Source: an uncultured Clostridia bacterium
GTDB taxonomy: Bacteria; Bacillota; Clostridia; Christensenellales; Borkfalkiaceae
Direction: 5' to 3'
Assembly: GCA_947625025.1 (NCBI GenBank)
Contig: CANQMQ010000003.1
Location: 29,955 to 93,954, forward strand
Length of the DNA: 64,000 nucleotides
Shown here: positions 49,665 to 58,641 of the stretch, piece after piece
How the letters are laid out: each line of letters begins with the position of its first letter
How positions within the stretch are numbered: position 1 is the stretch's first letter
The notes under the pieces: generated by a model
Databases searched by the model: none
What the model was told of the DNA's origin: nothing
What the model saw: the letters and a program-made list of their open reading frames with translations, nothing else
Made by a program: the position numbers and the translations under genes

Positions 49665-50450
49665 GCTTTTTCCCAAAATACAATTCAAATCGGGAAGCAC
49701 GAGGTCGGGCGTATCGGGAAAGCGCTTCATGCTCTCCTTTGTCGTCTCCCCCGAGAGCACGAGCACGGTTTTCATGCCCGCATTGGCCCCGAAGCGGATA
49801 TCCGTATTCATCCTGTCCCCCACCATACACATGCGGGAGGTAGGCACGTTGAGCCTTCTCGAGAGCTCCTGCCCCATGTAGGGGAAGGGTTTTCCGAGGA
49901 TGAAATCGGGTTTACGGCCCGAGGAGCGCTCCAAGAGTGCCAAAAAGGACCCGACATCGGGCATCGAACCGTCTATGGTGGGGCAGACGTCGTCGGGGTG
50001 GGTGGCATAGAAGGGCAGGCCGCGGCGGAGGTAAAGATCGAGGCGGCGAAGCTTTTCAAAAGTGAGCTCGACGTCGTATGCAAGCACACAGAGGTCGGGA
50101 TCCTCCTCGGTGAGCGTCACCCCCCGTGCCGCAAATTCGCTCCTTACGGCGTTTGTGGCAACGAGGTACACCCGCGCCCCCTTCTTTGTGCGGCAGAGGT
50201 ATTCCGCCATACCCATGCCCGAGGTATACACCGTATCTTGCGCGGAATACAGCCCGAGCCGCGTGAGTTTTTCACGGTACTCCCGCTCCGTCTTGGAGGA
50301 ATTATTGGTGAGGAATACGAGGCGCTTGCCCATCTTCCGAAGGGTGGCAAGGGTCTCCCCCATATGCCCGATCGGGCGGTCTCCGAGGTAAGTCGTGCCG
50401 TCGAGATCGAGCACAAAGACGTCACACCCCAAAATTTCTTCTCTTGTCAA
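49659..50450 (-). CDS. HAD hydrolase, NagD/AraL-like phosphatase
   Basis: A 263-aa class II HAD: VLDLDGTTYLGDRPI, FLTNNSSK, the ATHPDDVCPT cap segment, GKPFPYM and VGDRMNTDI. The start is a TTG at 50450 overlapping the upstream stop, behind GGAGG at good spacing; no ATG fits. Family members dephosphorylate sugar or glycerol phosphates. Translational coupling to the dehydrogenase-like protein suggests a shared pathway. Confidence 0.85.
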   Translation of the reverse strand: MTREEILGCDVFVLDLDGTTYLGDRPIGHMGETLATLRKMGKRLVFLTNNSSKTEREYREKLTRLGLYSAQDTVYTSGMGMAEYLCRTKKGARVYLVATNAVRSEFAARGVTLTEEDPDLCVLAYDVELTFEKLRRLDLYLRRGLPFYATHPDDVCPTIDGSMPDVGSFLALLERSSGRKPDFILGKPFPYMGQELSRRLNVPTSRMCMVGDRMNTDIRFGANAGMKTVLVLSGETTKESMKRFPDTPDLVLPDLNCILGKSV

Positions 50451-51484
50451 ACTTGATCCTCCATCAGCCCGAAGTCCCGTATGACGGCGCACAGCCCGTT
50501 CGGGCAACGTTCGGGCAGGGTATTCGGCCACAGTAAATTGTTGGAGATCCTGCCCCCGAGGGCGCGGAGATTGCGCTCGTGCACGGGGAGCTGCCGCTTC
50601 TCCGCCATAAGTTCCTGAAGGCAGAGGAGTCGCCACTGCCCGAGCAGTTCCGCCCGCCTTTGAAGCCGCTCGAAGGTAGGAATTTTGAGGGAGGCGTAGG
50701 GCACACCCGCCCGTGCCGCCCGCCCCCTGTAATCCACGGGCAACCTCTGCGGAGTGCCGTAGCGGAAGAAGGCCTCATAGAGCGCAAGGAGGGTGCGGTA
50801 GGCCGAAAACTCATCCCCGGTTTGGGCGGCAAGCGTCTCCCCCTCCCCCATTTTGAGGCCGTCCGCCTCCATTTGGGAGAGGGCCGCGGACGTCTGAATG
50901 ACGGTGTTCTCGTCTACGGTGAGCGTCTGGAGGGCGGCATACGCCCCCTCTTCTGCCTCCCCGTACACCCCTTCCCCGAGTCGGGCGAGGGCGCGGCGCT
51001 CGAAGAGCCCCAACCCGATGAGCACAAGGCGGGCGTAGGCATGCGGAAGGCTTGGCTTCAAAAGTTCCGTATCCCAAACGACATCCCCTCTTTTGAGGGG
51101 TACGAGATGGGCTTCGCCATCTAAGGTTACCTCGCCCGCACTCCCGTAAACATCTCGAAAGCGGGCATCGGTAGGAAGGAGCAGGCAGGGCACCCCCATG
51201 AGCTCTGCAAAATAGCGGGCACAGGCGAGCACGGTTTGCCCGCCCGCCGCGATCACCGCGCCCGCATCGGGCATGGCGAAGAGGGGCAGGGCATCCCCCT
51301 CCAAGACGGCAAACACCGTGCGCGGCAGGATGGATGCGGGTGCAAGCGCTGCACTCCCGCTCCCGTCCGAGACGAGCAGGAGCTTGCCCGCCGTCCCCTC
51401 TGCGAAGGCGCGGATCTCCTCCTGCGCCCTGCCAAACCGCCCCAAAACGGGGGTCCTCGGGCGTACAGAAGGCAATGTGATCAT
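50447..51484 (-). CDS. Divergent iron-alcohol-dehydrogenase / glycerol-1-phosphate-dehydrogenase-like protein
   Basis: A 345-aa protein. AVIAAGGQTVLACARYFAEL followed by CLLLPTDAR matches the NAD-binding half of the GldA/AraM/dehydroquinate-synthase superfamily. The metal-binding Asp and the two His of the C-terminal half are not apparent: the segment reads LVLIGLGLFERR, and no GHxxxH-like site is seen. It may be a non-catalytic homologue. Family call is moderate. Confidence 0.45.
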   Translation of the reverse strand: MITLPSVRPRTPVLGRFGRAQEEIRAFAEGTAGKLLLVSDGSGSAALAPASILPRTVFAVLEGDALPLFAMPDAGAVIAAGGQTVLACARYFAELMGVPCLLLPTDARFRDVYGSAGEVTLDGEAHLVPLKRGDVVWDTELLKPSLPHAYARLVLIGLGLFERRALARLGEGVYGEAEEGAYAALQTLTVDENTVIQTSAALSQMEADGLKMGEGETLAAQTGDEFSAYRTLLALYEAFFRYGTPQRLPVDYRGRAARAGVPYASLKIPTFERLQRRAELLGQWRLLCLQELMAEKRQLPVHERNLRALGGRISNNLLWPNTLPERCPNGLCAVIRDFGLMEDQV

Positions 51485-51485
51485 A

Positions 51486-52481
51486 TCAACGAATAAAAAT
51501 TTCTACCGCGCTCGCGGCGTAGCCCGCCGCAAGCCCGAGAAGGAGCATGACGGCGGCCACCGTAAGCCCGATCTTCCACGATTTTTTGCGCATGAGCACG
51601 ACGTACCCCAGCCCCGCACACGAAATGAGCCCTGCGAGGAATCCGCCGAAGCCGATCCCGCCGAGGGCGTACGTCTCCGCGAGCACCACGGAGGCGGCGC
51701 AGTTGGGGATGAGCCCGATGAGGGCGCACACGAGGGGCTGAAACCAGAAGCCCGCCCCCTGCAAGAAGCTCACCGTCCGCTCCTCCCCGACGGCGTAAAA
51801 GAGGTAGCCGAAGGCGAGGTTGATGAGGAATACGAATGCCGCGACTTGCAGGGCATGCAGGAGGGGCGAGACGACGTAAATTTTAAGCTTATCGTGCGAC
51901 TTATGCTCACACGGTTCGAGTTCATCACAGGCGCAGTCCCCGTGTTCATGCTCCTCTTCGCGGACATGGATATCCCCGATTTCATGGGTACTTTCTTCCT
52001 TGTGGACATGCCCGTGTTCTTCTTCATGGGAATGGCCGTGGACATGGGTATGCCCTTCGGGGAGGGGTGCAAGGCGGCTGCGGCTCTTGAGAAGCGCATC
52101 GGTGAGGTAGCCGAGGGCTACGGCGAGCAGGAGCTTACTGCCGCAGACGGCAATGAGCGTTAAGAGTTTCTCCGCCCAACCGAGGTCGGAGAGCAGGAGC
52201 ACGAGCAGGGCCTCATCGCTCGTCGTCAAAAAGACCGCGAGCAGGGTGCCGATGGTGATGTGGCGGTGCTGATAGAGCTTTGCCGCCATCACCGAGAAGC
52301 CGCACATGGGCACGAGCCCCGTGCATGCCCCGAGGGCGGGCGCCCACTTGCCCGTGAGCGCCTTCTTTGGCCGCCCCACCCCCGTGTTGTGCTCCATGAG
52401 CTCGATGAGGAGGTAGAGCACGAAGAGAAAAGGAAAGAGCTTGAGCGTATCCAAAACGGCATCAAGTAATACGTCCCACAT
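51486..52481 (-). CDS. Putative 10-TM metal exporter (ArsP_2-like)
   Basis: A 331-aa protein with about ten helices in two halves of five. GLVPMCGFSVMAAKLY in the first and GLIPNCAASVVLAETY in the second are the duplicated PxC motifs of the family. The central loop (about 145-195) is very rich in His/Glu/Cys, likely binding metal. Family members are annotated as putative manganese transporters or arsenic exporters; the ion is not known. ATG at 52481 chosen over 52487 for spacing to AGGAGGG. Confidence 0.75.
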   Translation of the reverse strand: MWDVLLDAVLDTLKLFPFLFVLYLLIELMEHNTGVGRPKKALTGKWAPALGACTGLVPMCGFSVMAAKLYQHRHITIGTLLAVFLTTSDEALLVLLLSDLGWAEKLLTLIAVCGSKLLLAVALGYLTDALLKSRSRLAPLPEGHTHVHGHSHEEEHGHVHKEESTHEIGDIHVREEEHEHGDCACDELEPCEHKSHDKLKIYVVSPLLHALQVAAFVFLINLAFGYLFYAVGEERTVSFLQGAGFWFQPLVCALIGLIPNCAASVVLAETYALGGIGFGGFLAGLISCAGLGYVVLMRKKSWKIGLTVAAVMLLLGLAAGYAASAVEIFIR

Positions 52482-52560
52482 CGGCATCCCTCCTTTTTGT
52501 ATTCTCTCAAAGTTTACCCGCTTTCAATGCGTTTGTCAACCGTTTTGAGGGTTACGGAAG

Positions 52561-52596
52561 AGAAAAGAGCGTTTACCGCTTCGGCAAACGCTCTTT
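52561..52596 (-). terminator. Terminator of the MsmX-type ATPase gene
   Basis: AAAGAGCGTTT and AAACGCTCTTT form an 11-bp stem with a GC-rich inner loop, followed by TTTTCT on the minus strand. Confidence 0.75.
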
Positions 52597-52610
52597 GGTG
52601 AAATTCGGAA

Positions 52611-53957
52611 TTATTCCTCTTCCTTCTCTTCCTGCTCTGCGCGCTTTGCAGCCATCTTGGCATCGTGCTTCGCCTGCTTCTTCATTTCCTTGGTTACGAC
52701 GCGGGCGGCATCGATCTTGGCCTGCATTTCCTGAGGTGTGGGAGGTACGAAGGAAGCGCCCTCTGCATTCTCGGGAATGACTTCGTAGTGCTCATCGCGC
52801 TGAAGCATGGTAGCTTCGGTGTAGCCGTCGAAGAGGTGGATGTGGCGGGCGTCGAAGGCAAGTTCGACGACGGTGCCGAGCGTCACGTTCGCACGGGACG
52901 AGATCTTAGCGACCATCTGCGCCGCGCTATCGACGATGGAAGCCTTATCGGTCATGTAGTCGAGGTCGCAGTAGATCTGCATCTCGGCGCCGAGCTTTTC
53001 AATGACTTCGATCTTCGCCTTGACAACGGTATCGGGAGAGGTCTCGATGAAACGCTGATCCTCGTGGATATCTTCGGGACGGACGCCGAGGGTAACCTCT
53101 TTGCCGGTGTTCTTGTATTCATCGAGGTTCTTGATCTTCGCAACAACGGTCTCGGGAAGGAGAACTCTGTTCCCGCCGATGATGTTGACGTAAACCTTGC
53201 CGCCCTCTTCGGTGATGGTGGAATTCTTGAAGAAGTTCATCTGAGGGGTGCCGATGAAGCCCGCAACGAAGAGGTTGATGGGATAATCGTAGAGGTTCTG
53301 AGGGGTATCCACCTGCTGCATGAAGCCGTCCTTCATAACAACGATACGGGTGCCCATCGTCATGGCCTCAATTTGGTCGTGGGTGACGTAGATGAACGTC
53401 GTCCCGAGGCGGACATGGAGCTTGGAGATCTCGGTACGCATCTGCGCACGGAGCTTAGCATCGAGGTTGGAAAGGGGCTCGTCGAGAAGGAATACCTTCG
53501 GCTTACGGACGATGGTACGGCCGAGTGCAACACGTTGACGCTGACCACCGGAAAGAGCCTTCGGCTTACGGGAGAGGTAATCGGTAATGCCGAGGATCTC
53601 GGCAGCCGCCTTCACGTCGCGGTCGATGACTTCCTTCGGGACCTTGCGGAGCTTCAAGCCGAATGCCATGTTGTCGTACACGGACATGTGGGGATAGAGC
53701 GCGTAGTTCTGGAACACCATTGCGATATCTCTATCCTTGGGGACGACGTCGTTGACGAGTTTGCCGTCGATATAGAGTTCACCCGAAGAAATTTCTTCGA
53801 GACCCGCGATCATACGGAGCGTGGTGGATTTGCCGCAGCCGGAGGGGCCGACGAATACCATGAATTCTTTATCCCTGATTTCAAGGCAGAAATCGAACAC
53901 GGCTTGGTTGCCGCCGGGATAGATCTTGTTGATGCCTTTGAGTAAAAGACCGGACAT
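52611..53957 (-). CDS. msmX: Multi-sugar ABC transporter ATP-binding protein (MsmX/UgpC-type)
   Basis: A 448-aa ATPase with VGPSGCGKSTTLRMIAG (Walker A), LSGGQRQRVALGR (signature), VFLLDEPLSNLDAKLR (Walker B), THDQIEAM, and C-terminal TOBE/OB regulatory folds to about residue 375. A 50-residue Lys/Glu-rich tail follows that is not part of the family core. Standing alone, it probably energises several sugar permeases encoded elsewhere, as MsmX does in B. subtilis. Confidence 0.92.
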   Translation of the reverse strand: MSGLLLKGINKIYPGGNQAVFDFCLEIRDKEFMVFVGPSGCGKSTTLRMIAGLEEISSGELYIDGKLVNDVVPKDRDIAMVFQNYALYPHMSVYDNMAFGLKLRKVPKEVIDRDVKAAAEILGITDYLSRKPKALSGGQRQRVALGRTIVRKPKVFLLDEPLSNLDAKLRAQMRTEISKLHVRLGTTFIYVTHDQIEAMTMGTRIVVMKDGFMQQVDTPQNLYDYPINLFVAGFIGTPQMNFFKNSTITEEGGKVYVNIIGGNRVLLPETVVAKIKNLDEYKNTGKEVTLGVRPEDIHEDQRFIETSPDTVVKAKIEVIEKLGAEMQIYCDLDYMTDKASIVDSAAQMVAKISSRANVTLGTVVELAFDARHIHLFDGYTEATMLQRDEHYEVIPENAEGASFVPPTPQEMQAKIDAARVVTKEMKKQAKHDAKMAAKRAEQEEKEEE

Positions 53958-53987
53958 AGTTTCCTCCCTATCTTGTTTGATACTTTA

Positions 53988-54016
53988 ATTTTACAGGAAC
54001 GCTCCTCAAATTTCAA
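53988..54016 (-). promoter_or_regulatory. msmX-type gene promoter
   Basis: TTGAAA (54016-54011), 17 bp, TAAAAT (53993-53988). Confidence 0.65.
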
Positions 54017-54061
54017 GAAAAAACCGCACGAACTTGCCCCCGTAGTTTGTAAATGTTGCAC

Positions 54062-54103
54062 AAAAAACAGAATAGAAGGCACCCGTGCGGGGCACGGATG
54101 CCT
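54062..54103 (-). terminator. Terminator of the lipoprotein gene
   Basis: AGGCACCCGTGC/GCACGGATGCCT hairpin (54077-54103), followed on the minus strand by TCTATTCTGTTTTTT. Confidence 0.7.
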
Positions 54104-54127
54104 AAGACTTTGGTTACAATGATTCCA

Positions 54128-55108
54128 TTATTCGGCTGTAGTACCGCTCGCGGGGGGCGTACCCTTCTTGAAGTCGTAGCGCGCGAAATTCCGAGCGTCC
54201 ATATTCGGATAGACGTTAAGGCCTTCTGCCGTCTTTTCGAGGATGTACTGCGCTTCCCCTTCTACCATGGCAGCCGCGTAGTTCCCTATGGCGGTAAGGG
54301 TGAATTCGCCCTGCATCGCACCTGCAAGCTTTGCATTCTTTCCCGTGATCTTCAGCGTCGTAGCCTCGTCGTCCTCCTCGAACTCAGCCCAATAGTCGCC
54401 TTCAAGGTTGACATTCTCGGGCAGGGGCGCAAACGTCATGGGATATTCTATGGGCGCTTCGTCCTTTCCCGTCGGGACAACAAACTTGAGGGTCTTTTGG
54501 GTCTCATTCCATACGAGCGTGATGTCTCCCATATTCTTTATCTCATAGGTATCCGTGCTCCCCTCGACTTCGGTGCCGCTCGTGTATCCAATTATACACA
54601 TCGGCTCCGTAGCAGACATTTCGGGCGCTTTGAACGTCATCGTCTCCCTCACGACCGTATAGAAATCGGCGTCCTTGTCGCCTTCCGTGATGGTGAATTC
54701 GACTGCAACGGAAACCGCTTCATCCCCCGAGCCCTGATCCATCGTAAACGACCATACGCCGTAGAGCTGAGGCTGTGCTTCCCACTGGGCCTTCAACGTG
54801 ACGTTCTTCGCAGGCATCTTGAAAGTGGCGCCTGCGGCGATATCCTGTGTTCCGTCATTCCATGTCTTGAATGTGTACCCGTTGCGGGTGAAGGTGGTGG
54901 CGGGTTTTACGGTGACCGTTGCCCCCTCCTCGTAACTTTCGACTGCGGGAGCGGTCCCCGTGCCGCCATTGGCTTCGTAGGTGACCGTGTACTTGACGGG
55001 TTCCTTATCCTTATCCTTGTCCTTGTCGTCGTCACCGCCGCATGCCGCGAGGGCGCAGAGCGAGACTGCCATGAGCGCCGCCATTACGGCGCTTATGAAT
55101 TTCTTCAT
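54128..55108 (-). CDS. Surface lipoprotein with InlB B-repeat-like domain
   Basis: A 326-aa protein. The signal peptide ends in a lipobox (LCALAAC, Cys about residue 22). An acidic Asp/Lys spacer is followed by one Listeria-Bacteroides (InlB B/Flg_new) repeat: VTYEANGGTGTAP...NGYTFKTWNDG...NVTLKAQW. The remaining 200 residues are beta-rich with a lipocalin-like pattern (WSFTMDQGSG...) but not identified. The start at 55108 has a TTGGAGG site. Its promoter spacer holds a G9 run, so expression may vary by slippage. Confidence 0.75.
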   Translation of the reverse strand: MKKFISAVMAALMAVSLCALAACGGDDDKDKDKDKEPVKYTVTYEANGGTGTAPAVESYEEGATVTVKPATTFTRNGYTFKTWNDGTQDIAAGATFKMPAKNVTLKAQWEAQPQLYGVWSFTMDQGSGDEAVSVAVEFTITEGDKDADFYTVVRETMTFKAPEMSATEPMCIIGYTSGTEVEGSTDTYEIKNMGDITLVWNETQKTLKFVVPTGKDEAPIEYPMTFAPLPENVNLEGDYWAEFEEDDEATTLKITGKNAKLAGAMQGEFTLTAIGNYAAAMVEGEAQYILEKTAEGLNVYPNMDARNFARYDFKKGTPPASGTTAE

Positions 55109-55151
55109 ACAATCCTCCAAACTGTGATTTTGGCCTTTAGGCCTGTTTTCT

Positions 55152-55178
55152 ATTATATCACCCCCCCCCGTTTGTCAA
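55152..55178 (-). promoter_or_regulatory. Lipoprotein promoter with G9 tract in a 15-bp spacer
   Basis: TTGACA (55178-55173) and TATAAT (55157-55152) are both perfect but only 15 bp apart. Nine of those bases are a single G run (55169-55161), whereas the other promoters in the window use 17 bp. Confidence 0.7.
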
Positions 55179-55236
55179 GCACTTTAACCATGTTTTTTGA
55201 AATTTTCGGAAAAAAATTTTATTTTGTCATATTTAG

Positions 55237-55269
55237 AAACACCCCCTCATGCGGGGAGCATGAGGGGGT
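55237..55269 (-). terminator. Terminator of clpX
   Basis: ACCCCCTCATG/CATGAGGGGGT stem (11 bp), followed by GTTTCT on the minus strand. Confidence 0.65.
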
Positions 55270-55309
55270 TGGAAATCCATACCTATTATATATCTATATA
55301 CCTATTTCA

Positions 55310-56539
55310 TTACGCCGTCTTTTTGTAGACGAGGGTGGGTTTGGCGCCGTTGGCAACGCACTCGCGGGTGATGATGACTTCCTCCACATTCTTCTGGGAG
55401 GGGATATCGAACATGACATCCGTCATGAGCCCCTCGATAATGGTGCGGAGCCCGCGGGCGCCCGTCTTTAAGCGAATTGCCGTATCCGCGATCTCGCGCA
55501 CTGCCCCCTCTTCCACGGTGAGTTTGACCCCGTCGAGCCCCACCAACTTCTGATACTGCTTGATGATGGCGTTCTTGGGCTTGGTGAGGATGCTGACGAG
55601 GGCATCTTCATCGAGGGCTTGCAGGGAGACCACGATGGGAACTCTGCCCACGAATTCGGGAATGAGCCCGAACTTCGTCAAGTCCTGCGGCTTGACGTCG
55701 TCGAGGAGGGTGTAATCCACCTCATTTTCCCCGAGTTTTACCTTCCCGCCGAAGCCGAGGCCCGAATCATCCTTGCGTGCCCCCACGATGCGGTCGAGCC
55801 CCACGAAGGCGCCCCCGCAAATAAAGAGGATGTTGGTGGTATCGATGCGCATGCAATCCTGCTGCGGGTGCTTTCTGCCCCCCTGCGGAGGGACGTTTGC
55901 AACCGTGCTCTCGATGATCTTCAGAAGGGCCTGCTGCACGCCCTCCCCCGAGACATCGCGGGTGATGGAGACGTTCTCGCCCTTGCGTGCGATCTTATCG
56001 ATTTCATCGATATAGATGATACCTCTCTGGGCGCGCTCGATATCGTAATCGGCGTTCTGAATGAGCTTCAAGAGGATATTTTCTACGTCCTCGCCGACGT
56101 ACCCCGCCTCCGTAAGCGTGGTGGCATCGCAGGTGGCGAAGGGCACGTTGAGGATCTTGGCGAGGGTGCGGGCAAGGAGCGTCTTGCCGCTCCCCGTGGG
56201 GCCCAAGAGGAGGATGTTGCTCTTCTCGATCTCAACGTCGTCCGTGGAGCCGTTTATGAGGGCGTTGATGCGCTTGTAGTGGTTGTATACGGCGACGGAG
56301 AGCACCCGCTTTGCCTTATCCTGCCCGATGATGTATTCATCGAGCGCTTCCTTGATCTCTGCGGGCTTCTTGAGCTCCACTTCGGCGGCAGGGCCCTGTG
56401 CGGGCGTCTTTGCCATCACGTCGCGGCAGAGTTCGACGCATTCATCGCAAATGAATACGCCGTCCGGCCCTGCAATGAGTTTCTTCGTCTTGGCCTTCTC
56501 CTTGCCGCAGAAGGAGCACCGCTGTTCATATTTTGCCAT
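55310..56539 (-). CDS. clpX: ATP-dependent Clp protease ATPase subunit ClpX
   Basis: A 409-aa AAA+ unfoldase. The N-terminal C4 zinc finger (CSFCGKEK...CDECVELC) recruits adaptors; Walker A is GPTGSGKT, Walker [15 protein letters not shown]-like and GYVGEDVE pore loops are visible (here GRKHPQQD). Last gene of tig-clpP-clpX, 50 bp after clpP. Confidence 0.97.
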   Translation of the reverse strand: MAKYEQRCSFCGKEKAKTKKLIAGPDGVFICDECVELCRDVMAKTPAQGPAAEVELKKPAEIKEALDEYIIGQDKAKRVLSVAVYNHYKRINALINGSTDDVEIEKSNILLLGPTGSGKTLLARTLAKILNVPFATCDATTLTEAGYVGEDVENILLKLIQNADYDIERAQRGIIYIDEIDKIARKGENVSITRDVSGEGVQQALLKIIESTVANVPPQGGRKHPQQDCMRIDTTNILFICGGAFVGLDRIVGARKDDSGLGFGGKVKLGENEVDYTLLDDVKPQDLTKFGLIPEFVGRVPIVVSLQALDEDALVSILTKPKNAIIKQYQKLVGLDGVKLTVEEGAVREIADTAIRLKTGARGLRTIIEGLMTDVMFDIPSQKNVEEVIITRECVANGAKPTLVYKKTA

Positions 56540-56589
56540 ATCGTTCTCCTTTCGCGTCCGATTGCGGACATGGGTGGGGGGAATTTGAT

Positions 56590-57183
56590 TTAACGCTTGG
56601 TGTACACCCTATCGATGAGGCCGTACGTCATGGCCTCGTCTGCCGTGAGGTAGTTATCCCGATCGGTATCGCGGGCAACGACTTCGTAGGGCTTCCCCGT
56701 ATTCTCGGCGAGGATACGCGTCATTTTATCCTTGATGCGGAGGATGTGCTCTGCCTGGATCTTGATGTCGCTTGCCTGCCCTTGGGCGCCGCCGAGGGGT
56801 TGATGGATCATGATTTCGCTGTTCTTGAGGGCGTACCGCTTTCCCTTGGTGCCCGCCGCGAGGAGGAATGCCCCCATCGAAGCGGCAAGCCCGATACAGA
56901 TGGTGGAGACATCGCACTTGATGTAGTTCATCGTATCGTAGATCGCCATGCCCGCGGAGACCGAGCCGCCCGGGCTGTTGATATAGAGGCAAATATCCTT
57001 CGTCGGATCCTTGCCCTCGAGGTAGATGAGTTGGGCGACCACGGTGTTTGCGGTGGCGTCGTCGATCTCTCCGCTCAGGAAGATAATTCTATCCTCGAGC
57101 AGTCTCGAATATAAGTCGTAACTCCGCTCGCCGCCCGAGGTACGCTCTACGACGTAGGGGATGAGGACGTTCTTCTCATTCAT
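56590..57183 (-). CDS. clpP: ATP-dependent Clp protease proteolytic subunit ClpP
   Basis: A 197-aa serine protease. The catalytic Ser lies in [11 protein letters not shown], His in [15 protein letters not shown] and Asp in DTDRDNYL. It works with ClpX (next gene) and ClpC (26.8 kb). Overlaps tig by 8 bp. Confidence 0.97.
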   Translation of the reverse strand: MNEKNVLIPYVVERTSGGERSYDLYSRLLEDRIIFLSGEIDDATANTVVAQLIYLEGKDPTKDICLYINSPGGSVSAGMAIYDTMNYIKCDVSTICIGLAASMGAFLLAAGTKGKRYALKNSEIMIHQPLGGAQGQASDIKIQAEHILRIKDKMTRILAENTGKPYEVVARDTDRDNYLTADEAMTYGLIDRVYTKR

Positions 57184-58483
57184 TGGATTGGACCTCCATC
57201 TCGTTGTTCGCCATCAGGAATTCGAAGGCCTTGTTGACACGGATCTCTCCCTCGATGTACTCAAGCTGACGGGGATCGAGGGTCTTTTTATAGGTTTCGG
57301 GTTCCTTACCCACGCTCGCCGCCTGCTCTGCGACCTTGGCGTCAATCTCCTCCTCTGTCGCCTCGATGTGCTCAAGCTCCATGATCTTCTCGAGTACGAG
57401 CTGGTGCATGACGGTGCGCTTGGCGTCCTCTTCGAAGGATTTCATGTATCCCGCACGGTCTGTGCCGATATAGGCGAGGTAATCATCCAAAGCGATGCCC
57501 TGCGAATACTTGAGGTTGGCTTCGAGGCGCTGCATGGAGTATTCCTCCTGCCTCTCGATGAGGGCATCGGGGATCTCGGCCGTCGCGGTCTTGGCGATCT
57601 CTGCGAGAATGGCGTCCTCCGTCTCATTGCGGGAGCGGTTCTTCGCCGCGACCTCGAGGCGTTCTCTTACCTTGGCCCTGTAGGCCTCCACGCTGTCTGC
57701 GCCGAGCTTCTTTGCAAACTCCTCATCAAGGGCGGGAAGCTCCAAGCCGCTTATTTTGTGCAGGGTCACGGTGAATACGGCGGGCTTGCCCTTGAGGTCC
57801 TCTGCCTGATAGTCCTCGGGGAATACGACGTCGATATCGCGGACGTCACCCAAATTCATGCCGACGACCTTCTCCTCAAACCCCGGGATGAACTGCCCCG
57901 AGCCGAGGGTGAGATCGAAGCCCTCCGCGGAGCCCCCTTCGAATTCCTTGCCGTCTACCTTCCCAACGAAGTCGATATTTACGGTATCGGTGAGCTGAGC
58001 GGGGCGATCGGTAACTTCTACATGCTTTGCAAGCCGCCTTTGTACCGATTCCACTTCGGAATCCACCTGGGCGTCCGTAACAGTATACTCATACTTGGGA
58101 ATTTTTATACCCTTGTAGGCGCCGATGGTGACATCGGGGCGGACGGGCGTGGTCGCCACGAGGACGACGTTCTCCTCCGAGAAGTTCTCACCCAAGGCGA
58201 GTTCGGGGTCTCCCACTGCCGTGAACTTCTCCTTCTCGGCCTCGAGGATATTCCCGTAGTTCTCCCCGAAGAGGATGTTGAGGGCGGCTTCATAGAAGAG
58301 GCCCTTGCCGTAAAAATTCTCGAGGATGTGGCGGGGCGCCTTGCCCTTGCGGAAACCGTTTACGGTGTAACGGTGGCGGTTTTCACGGTATGCCTTATCG
58401 TTGGCGGCCTCCCATTCCTCGGGGGTAAACGTCATCGTGATCTTCACTGTGCTCTTTTCTGCGGGTACTGCTTCGTATTTCAT
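57176..58483 (-). CDS. tig: Trigger factor
   Basis: A 435-aa ribosome-bound chaperone. The ribosome-docking loop [13 protein letters not shown] is at about residues 42-54. The FKBP-type PPIase core reads [19 protein letters not shown] and [15 protein letters not shown]. The helical C-terminal cradle follows. First gene of the operon; a TAAAAT box lies about 45 bp upstream, but its -35 is weak. Confidence 0.96.
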   Translation of the reverse strand: MKYEAVPAEKSTVKITMTFTPEEWEAANDKAYRENRHRYTVNGFRKGKAPRHILENFYGKGLFYEAALNILFGENYGNILEAEKEKFTAVGDPELALGENFSEENVVLVATTPVRPDVTIGAYKGIKIPKYEYTVTDAQVDSEVESVQRRLAKHVEVTDRPAQLTDTVNIDFVGKVDGKEFEGGSAEGFDLTLGSGQFIPGFEEKVVGMNLGDVRDIDVVFPEDYQAEDLKGKPAVFTVTLHKISGLELPALDEEFAKKLGADSVEAYRAKVRERLEVAAKNRSRNETEDAILAEIAKTATAEIPDALIERQEEYSMQRLEANLKYSQGIALDDYLAYIGTDRAGYMKSFEEDAKRTVMHQLVLEKIMELEHIEATEEEIDAKVAEQAASVGKEPETYKKTLDPRQLEYIEGEIRVNKAFEFLMANNEMEVQSNE

Positions 58484-58562
58484 GTTTCACTCCTGCCTTA
58501 AAAATATGTTGGCTAACTTGCTCTATTTTACCATATCACCCGCGAAAAGGAAAGCGTTTTTA

Positions 58563-58591
58563 TTTACTTTTTCGGATTTTTCAGGTATAAT
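58563..58591 (+). promoter_or_regulatory. rqcH promoter
   Basis: TTTACT (58563-58568), 17 bp, TATAAT (58586-58591). Confidence 0.55.
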
Positions 58592-58641
58592 ATGGGAAGA
58601 GCGGGCGGGAAAGCTACCCCTTCCGCCTACGGAGACCGCCT

